Shown piece by piece: positions 21,659 to 33,884 of a DNA stretch of 64,000 bases (position 1 is its first letter; each line of letters begins with the position of its first letter). Source of the stretch: Globisporangium splendens (Eukaryota > Oomycota > Peronosporomycetes > Pythiales > Pythiaceae); NCBI GenBank assembly GCA_006386115.1, contig VFIW01000134.1, forward strand, positions 41,054 through 105,053, in the 5' to 3' direction. A program made the translations under genes and the position numbers. The notes beneath the pieces are model-generated. The model worked only from the letters and a program-made list of their open reading frames with translations, was not told where the DNA came from and searched no databases.

Positions 21659-22726
21659 CTCAGACAGCACTCAGAGCCGCAGAATGCAGCGGGGAGGACG
21701 GGAAGCCCGCGTCTCCACCGAGAGCGGCAGATGCAGGGTCCACAGTGTTTGCTGCAGTGGCGCATGCGAGCGCGAGTCGAGGAACATGCGCAGACAATGG
21801 CAGGTGGTAAGGGGAGGAGACCACATCCATCACATGGTTGAACGTTTGAGGAAGAAGAGGAGGAACTCCCGACCCAGTAGGTACGTAGTGGACGGACGAG
21901 ACAAATCCAGCGTGAGATATCTGAGCAGTGCTGCTTCTTTCAGTACATTAGGTACTGATGCAGCATGACAAATTCAAGGCAGTTAGGAATTACCGCCTCG
22001 TTCATACTTAATTATGTGCAAAAAGCAGAAGCGCCGACTCTTTCGACCAGCATTCCGTATCTGGATACTGAACCCAAGTCGTCACGACGTGAGGACGACA
22101 GCGGACGAACGAGCGGACGAGAGCTCCATAGAAAAGGGATGAACCAGCATCTAAACACGTGCGCCACTGCTCTGCTCAACTGCAAGCGCACGTTCCAACG
22201 AGCCACAACGGGTTGATGAGGGGCTCGCAGTGAAGCGACCTGGAGTGATGGAAGCGAACCACTCGGCTCGTCTCTTGAGATGTTGAGGCAACTGTGCCAC
22301 AGCTGCCTGTGGTGCATTTTTAGCCACTCGCAGCCAGAGTGGACCGTCTCCTTTCTTTCTCTTGAAGTGATGCATCTCTCTTGCAGTTTTCTGGTCGTTT
22401 TCGGTCTGTGCAAGCTCCGATTGACCTTTCTAGAGCTGCTCCTTGAACGCTCCAAGAAACAAAGTTTCGCGAAAGCTCCAGGACAGAGCAAGACTTCTTT
22501 GGTGCTCAAGTTCCAGGTAGATCCCATCTCAACCTCACGAGTCAAGCGTAAACGGTCTAATCGCGGCAGCAGCTACGAAGCCAAGCTTGTGGTCATGTGA
22601 GTCGTCCAAGATTCATGCATCGACGTGGAACTGTGGGCTAGCGTCGGTTAAAGCAATCGAAATGACAGTGAAAGCACTTGAGCTAAATGGTTTTGTCGTA
22701 CTCAATACTGTTTTGATCCGATCAAT
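21659..22726. other. Intergenic region between protease paralogues
   Basis: Should contain the promoter of the intact protease and the 3' flank of the pseudogene. No initiator-like match, repeat or gene recognised. Confidence 0.5.
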
Positions 22727-24269
22727 CTACACATCGACGCAGAAGCTTTTCTGCCACACGATTCCAACCTGGCTGACTGCTTGGCCGCGTGGGGTCCAGT
22801 AAGACCAGTCGAACGTTCGAGCAGAATCCTCGTCAGAGCGTGGTTGTGCGCACGTGGATGTGGCGAGCACTATTCCGCCGTTTATCTTCAGTGAGTCGAT
22901 GCTTTTCGATTGTATGCGGCTCGTTGTCGGCATTGTCGTAGCTCGAGACGATATCACCATCGTACACATGAGCACTCCTGGAGCCACCAGCAACAAGATG
23001 AACACTCCAGTGGAGATGCACATTTGCATCCCAAGCAAGAGCTTGGACGCGGCGTCACCAGGGAGAATTGCAACTTTGGATTGCGACCTCGGAGGCACAT
23101 GTCGTTGTCTGTACACGCAAACCCAATCTGTTGCTTGCCGACGTCAAAGATCGAGTAGCACGTCCGCAGAAAGATCGCACCGAGCAAGACGACATCATCG
23201 GAAGGCCGACTGGCACCAGCACCATTCAAGTGAGGCTTAAATATGGAGTGTGCTCCGAGTTGTTGGGTGCAAAGATCGCCATCACAGCGGATATAGTCGA
23301 GTCCCTGGAGCACCATTCGTTGTGAAGGAGCGTCGTGGTGGCCGTGGCCACTTTCAAGCCGATTGCTGAGCATAAACATAAGTGAAGGAAACATTTCGGG
23401 CGTACACGCCGAGCCACTCGTTTTTTTCGGGTCGTGGTGTATCTGGACTCGGTCGCATCGGCTCAGGTGCGTCTCAATGGCATGGACGATCGAGTGGAAT
23501 GCCTGAGATAGGAACCAGAGTAGCGACGTCCCGGAATTTACGATCGCGACCGCATGTTGCGATATCCCCACGTCGTCCTCACTGCTAACACCCAGAGCAC
23601 CGAGATGGATGGACAACTTTTGCAAGCGAAGCGACCAGAAACCGCAGGACGACTTGCTGGGCACCTTGGTTTTGTCGCCGACAAGTGATGCATCGACACC
23701 GCCAAGGAGAAGCTGTGACGACGGTTTATATCCTGGCAATGGGTTGATGTGCACAAAGAAGTGCGAGAGCTGATCCGAGTAATTCGAGTTACGTATCGAT
23801 GACGCAAAGAGACTTGGGTTTGTGACCGACGACAGCGCCTCAAAATCACGGCCGAAGATCCCATCGGCTTAAATCTTGCGCTTCAACATTGTCGAGATCG
23901 TGTTGACTCGACCCATGATCACGCCATGGAATTGCATTTGTCCGTTTTTAAGTGCTAGCACGTCGCGCGTGATCGTGCCGCTGACATTCCCACTTCCGTA
24001 CTCCAACAGGGAACTCGCGTTCATTGCTTGGTACCTGAGAGAGAGAGGAAGACATTAGCCTCAAAATCCACGACTCGACGCTACGACTGCTTAAGGAATG
24101 ATGCTGGGTACGTGCGAGGTGGACGCCGTTGGTTGGTATTTGCGCTTGCCGGCACACGCATCGCATGATGCATCGGGTACCCAAATATCGCTGTCCAGAC
24201 ACAAGGCACTGCTAAGGAGGGACATCTGCGACTTTGCTGGAGCCGCCCAAGGATGAAAAAGTACAATTA

Positions 24270-25723
<1,454 letters not shown>

Positions 25724-25735
25724 GGCTGTGAAGAA
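25724..25735. repeat. Target-site duplication, 5' side of LINE B
   Basis: GGCTGTGAAGAA, pairs with 24455-24466. Confidence 0.85.
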
Positions 25736-25879
25736 GCAGCAAGTCTTGGGCTGGACGAGCCTCTGGATGAAACAGTGGATGCCTGTTTTCCCTCTCATCA
25801 TGATGGCGCAACTGAGCTGGCGGCAACCGCAACTTCAACAAGCGTTTACATCTGATCCGAGGCATTTTTAGCAGCTTGG

Positions 25880-26440
25880 TTCTCCAGCGCTATCTGTATC
25901 GTGGACCACAACACACAGTGTGAGGCAAAAGTAGTAAAACACAACACTTCAAGACAAATGAATGGCCCACCAAGTTGTCCTGGCGCTCATCGCTTGAGAG
26001 ATCCAGGCTAAGCACCATTTTTTGGTTGGAGCTGCAATTGAGATCTTTGATGCTTTGGCTGAGTTTTTGACTCGGAAATGACGGGATCACCAGGAAATTT
26101 TACGGTGAGGAGCGCTGCAAGCATCAGCCATGGTTCCACGAAGCCCTGGAGCATTCTATTGTACAATACACTTGCACTGCACCAAGACCGTTGAATGGTC
26201 CACCAAAAGTTATCACTGCTTGGTAAATTCTGACTAAGTGCCGATTTTTGATTTGAGCTGCAACTGCGATTCTTGCACATTTCAATATCGTGGACACTTG
26301 CTTCAATGCTTTACTTGAACTTTTGACTCAAACACTGATGGATCAATCGACGCCCACAAAATTTTGACGCGGAGAGTGCAACGAACGTCAGCCACTCGCT
26401 GTTCCATGAAACCCGGAAAAGGAATTGCACATGCCTAGGA
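25880..26440. repeat. Degenerate direct repeats, period roughly 250-280 bp
   Basis: Themes recur in order: GAATGG(C/T)CCACCAA, then a GGAGCTGCAATTGAGAT / TGAGCTGCAACTGCGAT element, then GATGCTTTGGCTGAGTTTTTGACTC / AATGCTTTACTTGAACTTTTGACTC, then CATCAGCCATGGTTCCACGAA / CGTCAGCCACTCGCTGTTCCATGAA. On the minus strand parts look coding-like (CSSNQKSALSQNL versus CSSNQKMVLSLDL) but stops intervene. Origin unknown. Confidence 0.55.
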
Positions 26441-27377
26441 AGGGGCAAGACCTGCGGTGATGAAGATGGATACACTCGGAAGAGCTGCAGTGTAACTGTC
26501 TGTTCCTGGGTACTGTAGGTGACAGGTGCATCATGCACGCCAACCACTCGACTGCTTCTTTACCTGCAGCGTAGAATCTGGCGATGCGAGACCAGAGACC
26601 GAGTGTTGAAGTCGTCGACGACTCAGACGCAAAAGATCTCGTGATGTGCTGCTGGTTCTCAGACTCGAAGTGATCCTGAGGGTGAGCAGCTGCCACGAAG
26701 ATCAGGGATTGTGGGCAATTCGAAACCTGATTACGCCTGGAGCTAGTGGAATCACACAGTGCTGCTGACCATAATCAGCTTTCAGCTAGCCAATCGATTG
26801 CAATGGACCGTTATGCGGTTGTAGAGAACAATTGCGTAAGCATTGTGGGGATTAGTACCTTATTTGCTGTGAATTAGTTTAAGAGGTTATGCAATTAGTC
26901 ATGTTTGTACCCTTTGGAAACTCATGTGACATATCCAAAATCTTCGACGACCATCACCCTGTCCCAGGATATGCAATTCACATACTTTATCAACTACGCC
27001 TTTAAAGCAGTTGTTAAATGAATATGGAGAAAATGTATGTGACGAATACTCTGCGCACTCCAATACCTATTAGAAGAGGCCGTGGATGGATCGATATAGT
27101 ATGCAAGTGCAGAGATGCATGCAATTTCCTTTCCGTTTTTTTCTTTTTTTCCTTCCATGAAATGCGATGACGCTCAAGAATGATGATGGATGAGCAAACT
27201 CATAAAAGAAAAATGGAACCAGCAAGTCGATTTTGGCGCCATACATTCTCCAAGTCGCACGTGATCCATTGCGTCATCGCATTCGCGTTTCTCTCTCTCT
27301 CTCTCTCTCTCAGGCAGCGATTACGGTCCATTCTCACTCTCGCCTCCAGCACCAGACTCGAATCTAATTCCGTCACT
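26441..27377. other. Intergenic region upstream of PLAC8-like gene
   Basis: No gene seen. A (CT)n tract at about 27289-27311 and a weak initiator-like GTCCATTCTCACTCTC near 27327-27342 lie in the last 90 bases before the start codon and probably belong to its promoter/5' leader. Confidence 0.5.
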
Positions 27378-28016
27378 ATGGAGAAGCTCACTACCATCGA
27401 CACGAGCAGCGCCGACGACAAGGTCCAGCGGCTACCGGCGCTCGAGAGCGTGAGCCCCGCCGCGGGCTTCGTGTCCATCTTCACTCCCCAGGACAAGAGC
27501 AGCGACCCGGACAGCGAGGAGACCGACGCCAACGGCATCCGCCTGCACTCGTGGAGCACGACCGAGCTCCGCGACTTTGACTACAAGAGCGGGTACTTCT
27601 GGGCCGTCTCACTCTGTCCGTGCTTTGCCGTCGCGCAGCTGGAGAAGCGCATGGGGTTCAGCAGATACGCCGTGGCGCTCGCGACAGCCATGGTCATGTA
27701 CGCGGGCTTCGTCGGCGTGTCCATCGCGATCCTCGTGGAGTTCTTTTCGTACTTTGACGACAGCGGCAGCTCGTTCACGACGATGCTGCTGCTGCTCATC
27801 GCGTTCGTCGTGCTCGCGCTCGTGATCTCGATGCGCGTGGCCCACTTGCGCACCCGCGTGCGCCACCGGTTCCTGATCGCAGGCTCGGAGAAGGACGACC
27901 GCTACGTCGGTTGCCTGCACACGTCGCGCGCGATCCGTCAGATGGGCGTGCACCTCAAGTGCGACCGCGTCGTGTTCTGCGCGTCGCCATCGACGCTCCA
28001 CGCCTACGAGGTCTAA
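27378..28016 (+). CDS. PLAC8-like membrane protein
   Basis: Intact 212-residue frame from the ATG at 27378 to TAA; an upstream in-frame extension exists but runs through the CT tract and is probably leader. Residues 1-70 are hydrophilic; LCPCFAVAQLEKRMG (Cys80, Cys82) is the PLAC8-like core. Two hydrophobic spans follow (about 96-124 and 134-152). A C-terminal RHRFLIAGSEKDDRYVGC block resembles the R.R..I.G...D....C region of PLAC8 proteins. The N-terminal half of the usual PLAC8 cysteine pattern is missing, so this is a divergent member. Likely an integral membrane protein; the molecular role is unknown. G+C-rich third positions contrast with the A/T-rich flanks, typical of an expressed gene. 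Confidence 0.7.
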   Translation: MEKLTTIDTSSADDKVQRLPALESVSPAAGFVSIFTPQDKSSDPDSEETDANGIRLHSWSTTELRDFDYKSGYFWAVSLCPCFAVAQLEKRMGFSRYAVALATAMVMYAGFVGVSIAILVEFFSYFDDSGSSFTTMLLLLIAFVVLALVISMRVAHLRTRVRHRFLIAGSEKDDRYVGCLHTSRAIRQMGVHLKCDRVVFCASPSTLHAYEV

Positions 28017-28629
28017 CTAACTAGCAGGCTGCTTACCGAATGGGTGTGGTGCTGAACGCCTCGTTTTGCATGTTGTGTGTGTACTCTTTTCAATATATTC
28101 TGCTTGATCTTTTTGGCATTTCACTTGGTCTTCATTCGCCCAAGCAGCGCAGCACCGTTTCGTGCAGAATTCTGGCAAAACGATGATCGGCAGAGTAGAA
28201 GAGTGAAGTTGTAGGGTAGTGCGGCAAAGTTATAGGGTAAATTGTTTACACGTGCAGGTGTAAAGTTTGAGTAGTGTATAATTCAGAGTCAGTCATGCAA
28301 GCGGACTGAGACGGAAACCTTTGAATTGATAGGATAGAACATTAAAATGGTATGGTATAAGTGATATTTGGTAGGGTACATACTGTGCAGTCTCTGTCTT
28401 AACGTCTCGAAACTTGTTTCTAAATCTAAACCGCTCAAAAATTAGAAGAAACACGAGTTTAGAATCGACAGAAAGGGAAACGACACGAAACTCAAGCTCA
28501 CAATGAAACCACCGGGAGAGGACTTGCAAACACGCACACAATTGCAATTGCGTCTCACTCCAGCTTTTGCCATCCGGTAACAGAATCGCAACCTGTCGCT
28601 CAAGCCAGCTCCAAGTCTCGACATTTCCA

Positions 28630-29337
28630 ATGATGCCCAGATTCACTGGCACGAAGACCTCCAAGCAAGGCACGCATCAGCTTTCGAGCCTGAGCCCAAG
28701 GGACAACTATGTGGCGATCCAGACGCCTGGCGTCGTCGTAAGCGAGAGTCTGGACAACCAAGATGCCTACACATGCCTCACCCCGATCCACGAGAAAGAC
28801 TCTGTCGTCTGCTGTGGTGATGAACACGAAGATGAGGTCTACGTGAGCGACAGCAATGGGCTGCGCATGCATGCTTGGTTGAGTGCCCTGAACGAGCGCG
28901 ATCTCTCGGCGCCGTACTTTTAGTTTGCGTGCTGCTGTCCATGCATTGCGGTGCCGCAGCTAGAAGTGCGCATGGGCATTGGCTCGTTCAAGTGTGGCGT
29001 GCTCTCGTACTTTATTTCGCAAGTCACGCTGATCGCGCTCTGGCTCATGCTGGGGGCGATGCTGTGGTCATACCTTACCGGCAACGGCGGTTCCATTCAG
29101 CGGGCACTCGCACTCACCATCTTCTCCGTCGTGCAAATGGTTTGCATTGCTAGTCGCATTGCCTCGTTGCGGGCCAAAGCACGCGCCAGGCTCGCGATCC
29201 CAGGCTCGCACAAACACGATCTCCAGCTCGCAGCGTTCCACCCGACGCACTCGATTTTCCAGACGGGGAAACACTTGGCGTGCGACCGTGTGCACCCGCG
29301 CTCCGTGCCGACCATGCTCCCCGCATACGAAGTCTAG
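28630..29337 (+). pseudogene. PLAC8-like paralogue with an in-frame TAG
   Basis: Frame from ATG 28630 (second ATG at 28633) to a stop at 29335-29337, 235 codons, interrupted only by TAG at 28921-28923 (codon 98). The intact paralogue reads YFWAVSLCPCFAVAQLEKRMG; here the order is YF, stop, FACCCPCIAVPQLEVRMG, so the stop replaces the Trp codon (TGG to TAG would be one change). Downstream both membrane spans and the C-terminal block (ARLAIPGSHKHDLQ, ending AYEV) are retained without further damage. Either a young pseudogene, an assembly error, or a readthrough case. Tandem neighbour of the gene at 27378. Confidence 0.7.
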
Positions 29338-30888
29338 CGAGTTAGCTTCTACACTTTCTATCGTTTGTATCATCCTAGCGACAACATGGTGGAGGACCCT
29401 ACGTCAAACCATACAATAGTCCACACGAAAACGTGAACCAACACGCAGCACTTTTTACCTAGCTTGGCGGGCGTACTAGGCAGTTGCATATTGATGATTG
29501 GGGCTCTCCACCCACTCAAGGCTCACAAATGGTAAGATGGATACACAATGCCCAGCCAAAGGATACAGAATACATCACTTTTCCATTCCAAAGAGCTTGA
29601 TGAGCTCCAGACATTCATTGCGTCCTCGCATGCTTTGCTAGGTGATGGCGACAAGAGCTGCGTCGTTATTTATTATACTTCGTATGATCTCCGCACTGGA
29701 TCATCGCTCTTGGTCAGTTGTCAAAATTCGTGTGGGTACAAAATGCTCACACAAATGGGTACATAGTGCATAAAAAGACCATTTTCATTCCAAAGAGCTC
29801 CACCAACTCCATGCATCTGTGAGTTGCTCATTATTTTATGCGCGTGTAAACATTTTATGTTCATGCCAATACGCAAGCACGCACGAGATGTTTCTTCTTC
29901 AAGGTCGACTGTCTGTTCGGTCTCAACTTGCCCTGCGTCAACGGAGGGGGGGGGGGAACATGCCTGCGGATTGCTATTAGCTCGGACTGGAGACTAGACC
30001 GCGCATTGATGGCGCCGATGGCGTGCGACGTCAAACACACTATCCACGCTTACTACTACTCCTTATAAGCACCTGCAGTTACCAACAACAAAGAGCTTCG
30101 TTCCAGGAGATGACGTGCTGGAGGATCGGGAGACAAACATGTAAGATTGGTTGCGGCGACGAGTATAGGCGCGATCCCAGAAGAGACCGAGAGGAATGTG
30201 AGTTTGAGCGAGGCTGGTGTGCTTTTCTTCGGCCAGCCACTAATATGACTTTTCGTCATTTGCTCCGCAACCAATCTTACAACTTCTGGTCAGTCTCAGC
30301 TTGCCTTTGATAGAAAAACATGGTCGTGGATTTAACAACACTCATAGTGTCGTCTCGTTTGACTATACAGGAATCACTGAAAGCGTCGGCTCGAAATCCT
30401 ATCGGAAGCAGAAGCGCAACTTTACAATGTGAACTCCAGCATCAACTTCCGCCCTCACCAGGCTCAACAGTATCTTTTCACGTGCATCGACCCCTAGAGT
30501 AGGATAGATCCTGAATTGTCTCGTTCATCATGCTATTGGGCTGCACCCTTTTTGGCGGAAGGAAACGTCCGATCTAACTTACTAACAAGTTGTAGCTCTC
30601 TTTGCCTCCCTTCTTACGTCCTTCAGCGTGATTACTTCTGAGTCCAGCAGTGGTGCTGTACCTTGATGTGATGATATTGATGATGGCGATATTGCTATAA
30701 TCAAAGACGATGTAGCCATGCGAAGTAGCCAATGGGAGAGCAGAGCACACATCTGCTGGACTTTCGAGTCTCTCAGGGGCTGCCACTGGCTACCGCGCTT
30801 ATCGCTACTCGAAATGTGCAGCTAGATTGGTGTACCACAAAGCACGCGTGATTCGCAATCGCTAGCTACTGCAACGACCGACGAGGAT
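29338..30888. other. Intergenic region with small repeats and diverged promoter homology
   Basis: Contains a G10 run (29946-29955), an imperfect duplication around TTCCATTCCAAAGAGCT (about 29580 and 29786), the inverted-repeat element at 30141-30280, and from about 30700 a stretch that is a diverged version of the promoter of dehydrogenase copies 2 and 3 (GTAGCCATGCG, GGAGAGCAGA, TGCTGGACTTT). No gene recognised. Confidence 0.55.
30141..30280. repeat. Short element with perfect 16-bp terminal inverted repeats
   Basis: GTAAGATTGGTTGCGG at 30141-30156 is the exact reverse complement of 30265-30280. The 140-bp span contains no reading frame of note and has no clear flanking duplication. Could be a MITE-like relic or a hairpin-forming sequence. 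Confidence 0.55.
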
Positions 30889-30951
30889 AACGAACGACTC
30901 TTGCAGAGTATCTCACGTCACTCCGACGCCTCCCAACCGAGACTGCAAGAA

Positions 30952-30967
30952 GCTCATTCTCCAATCT
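30952..30967 (+). promoter_or_regulatory. Oomycete initiator-like element, dehydrogenase copy 1
   Basis: GCTCATTCTCCAATCT matches GCTCATTYYNCAWTTT at 15 of 16 positions, 70-85 bases before the ATG. A pyrimidine-rich stretch follows, as is usual downstream of this element. Confidence 0.75.
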
Positions 30968-31036
30968 TCTCTCTTGCAAAACAATCACCCACCCCTTCCC
31001 CTCTCAACGACTCGTCCCTCCTTCTCTCATCCAGCC

Positions 31037-32047
31037 ATGGCATCGTCGATCCCAGCAACCTTCCGAGCCTACCGCTACACGAAGCACGGCGCCGCAGAGG
31101 ACGTGCTCAAGCTCCACTCGGATGTGACGCAAGCTCCGTTGGAGCCCACGCAAGTGCGCGTCAAAGTGCACAGCGCCGCGATCAATCCTGTTGACATCCC
31201 GCTCATGGCCAACTACTTGCCCGCCTTGCTGAGCTCGCACCCCACGCCGGAACACCCCTTTGGATTCGGCTTCGACGGCGCCGGTACCGTGGTCGAAATC
31301 GGCAGCGGCGTCAATGATGCTGGAGGAGACTTGCGAGTCGGCGACGCCGTCTATTTCATGACGTCGTTCGCGGCATTTGGCTCGTTTGCCGAGTACTTCA
31401 CCGTGGACCACGCGCTTGTCGCGCGCAAGCCCAAGACATTGTCTTTCGACCAAGCAGCGAGCGTGCCTCTTGTGGCGCTCACGAGCTACCAGGCGCTCAA
31501 AGAGCATACCAAGCTCCAGAAGGGAGAACGCCTGCTGGTCCTCGGTGGAAGCAGCGGCACGGGTATCTACGCGATCCAGATCGCCAAGGCCATGGGTGCG
31601 CACGTGATCGCGACCGCGAGTGCTCGAAACGTTGCGTTCGTGAAGTCACTCGGCGCCGATGAAGTGATCGAGTACACCACGACGAAGTGGGTCGACGTTC
31701 CCCCGTCGCACTCTATCGACGTGATCTACGATTGCGGCGTGGAGGCCAACGCGTGGAACACGGACGCGCAGACCGTGTTGCGCAAGGAAACGGGTCGCTT
31801 CGTGACGCTCTTGCGCATCCAAGAGCCTATTATCGCTCCGACGTTTGGTGCGAAGAACTGTGGCCAGATCCTCGTGTACCCGTCGGCGTCGCAGTTGGAC
31901 GCGCTCACGGAGCTGATCGACGACGGCAAGATCGTGACGCCGATCGACTCCCTTTACAGCTTTGAGAACGTGCAAGAGGTGGTCGCCCGCACTGTGTCGG
32001 GTCGCGCCACGGGCAAAGTCGTGATTCAAGTCGCGCCAAATGCGTGA
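31037..32047 (+). CDS. Medium-chain dehydrogenase/reductase (quinone-oxidoreductase-like), copy 1
   Basis: 336 residues, no intron, ATG 31037 to TGA. The N-terminal GroES-like domain includes NPVDIPLM (residues 50-57) and PFGFGFDGAGTV (about 74-85); the Rossmann nucleotide-binding motif is LVLGGSSGTGIYAIQIAK (residues 167-184). The Cys/His ligands of zinc alcohol dehydrogenases are absent, so it belongs with the zinc-free NADPH-dependent quinone/enone reductases. Expected to reduce quinones or alpha,beta-unsaturated carbonyls with NADPH in the cytosol, perhaps as detoxification. Protein sequence identical to copy 2. Its upstream region beyond 30889 differs from that of copies 2 and 3, so expression may differ. 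The exact substrate cannot be read from the sequence. Confidence 0.9.
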   Translation: MASSIPATFRAYRYTKHGAAEDVLKLHSDVTQAPLEPTQVRVKVHSAAINPVDIPLMANYLPALLSSHPTPEHPFGFGFDGAGTVVEIGSGVNDAGGDLRVGDAVYFMTSFAAFGSFAEYFTVDHALVARKPKTLSFDQAASVPLVALTSYQALKEHTKLQKGERLLVLGGSSGTGIYAIQIAKAMGAHVIATASARNVAFVKSLGADEVIEYTTTKWVDVPPSHSIDVIYDCGVEANAWNTDAQTVLRKETGRFVTLLRIQEPIIAPTFGAKNCGQILVYPSASQLDALTELIDDGKIVTPIDSLYSFENVQEVVARTVSGRATGKVVIQVAPNA

Positions 32048-32340
32048 GCTCAGTGTACGTAGTTAATACCTGGTGCTCGATGTAGATGTTCTCTTTTCTT
32101 TAGCTTCTTACGTCAGCCGGTAGATTGATATCCACGCTGTCACGTCAATTACAATGGAGATCGAGACTGCCGCATCAATAACTAAAATAATGAGTCCAAT
32201 CCGATTCTCGAGATTCTTGAGACGTCAACATCAAAGAAATATTGACAGTGAATAACTACTTTCATTTTTGAAGTCGACCCGGATCTTCACCCCATCCAAG
32301 ACGGGATTGATTGCTACGTGCACGACCCGTTTTGTGTTTT

Positions 32341-33591
32341 CGTCATTCTTGAAGTCGAATAATCGAATCTGCAGCATGGGATTGCTACACATACGACACT
32401 TTTCATTTTTTCCCCTACAACTGCTGCGAACCATTCACCGTACACTACTACCGAGTTTTAGGGTGTCTTCAGCTCTTGCCGATTACCAACTTATCTGAAT
32501 GTTTTGTGAGAGCTTGTAGACCAGCTCGCGAGGGTGTCTCGCGGCTTTCGCACTGTGGTGTGGCCAGTAGCAGGTTGGCACTGTCAGACTCCAAACACTG
32601 AAGCGTGGTGCAGTGTCAGGGCGGAACTGTACTCAACTCCAGCGTAACCGTGCAGAACGACAGAGAAGCACGGAGAGAGAAGAAGAGCACAGACAAAAAG
32701 AACAACTGGACACTGCTGGAAACGCCAGCAGTGCCTACATGAGTAGCTGCATATAGGAAACATGACTGCACACGTACATAGGAGAATGAGGACGATCAAA
32801 ACAGCAAAAAACTAAACAAACTAATCCACTTCGCATTTTACCAGCAACAAGCAATACGCTATACGCACCAAATTTCGAGCCATGTCATTGATTAGGGGCA
32901 TAAATAGTCTCGACACCTTCTTCAGTAGAGCCTACTCAAGGCCATGGCTCTCCCTATGGTGTCCGCGTCTCCATTCAGCTGGAGTGAGCGCCTGACGTGT
33001 TACGACAACAAAAAAGAAAGAGAGCAGTCTATTTGAAATGAGCTTGAAGGACGCAGCAGCGAAACAGCACCAAGTGTGTTGCACCTTTTATGCATTATGA
33101 AGTGGTTGTGGGTGTACCCATTTCACCGTTTTTAAATCGAGCTGGATTCCTGATGCGGTTGTCAGGCAGCAACGCACAAATGCAAACACATATCAACAAA
33201 AGATGGTCTTTAAAGTTTTGTAGGACATAGAATGCGGCGGCGGCGTCCAACTACACCCGTCTGCTAGCTGTGTCGATGCAATTATCACCCCCACCAACAG
33301 CAGTAGCTTACCTAAACACACGACCTTTCTAGATCCAATCCTGCAGTGGCACCTTCAGCATGACACGAGTATCTCCAGGTATAATCCACTTGAAACAACC
33401 CGGCTGGCAAACGACACAACAGAGACATTAGCACGGATATATTGTAGGGTTTCCTTGACTAGCGTAAAGTAAACAATAGACCCTATCTTTCACACTCAAT
33501 TTAATACGTCGATACAATACGTGCTTGCTGTTGTTGAAGACGGCTGCAACATCGGTCATTGTGATTAACAATTATTCGTAGCGAACTGGCA
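32341..33591. other. Spacer between convergent dehydrogenase copies
   Basis: Unique sequence at the centre of the tail-to-tail palindrome. Only short frames; no gene, RNA or mobile element recognised. Confidence 0.5.
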
Positions 33592-33884
33592 AAAACACAA
33601 AACGGGTCGTGCACGTAGCAATCAATCCCGTCTTGGATGGGGTGAAGATCCGGGTCGACTTCAAAAATGAAAGTAGTTATTCACTGTCAATATTTCTTTG
33701 ATGTTGACGTCTCAAGAATCTCGAGAATCGGATTGGACTCATTATTTTAGTTATTGATGCGGCAGTCTCGATCTCCATTGTAATTGACGTGACAGCGTGG
33801 ATATCAATCTACCGGCTGACGTAAGAAGCTAAAGAAAAGAGAACATCTACATCGAGCACCAGGTATTAACTACGTACACTGAGC

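Larger units (their letters stand above)
30889..32340 (+). repeat. Inverted duplication arm 1 (dehydrogenase copy 1)
   Basis: Nearly identical to the reverse complement of 33592-35043, with a 1,251-bp spacer (32341-33591). The left edge (AACGAACGACTC) is where high identity abruptly falls to a diverged promoter; the right edge is after CCCGTTTTGTGTTTT. Confidence 0.85.

Noticed and set aside
28921..28923. Reassigned TAG codon as explanation for in-frame stops
   Set aside because: Intact genes here end with TAA, TAG and TGA, and oomycetes use the standard code.
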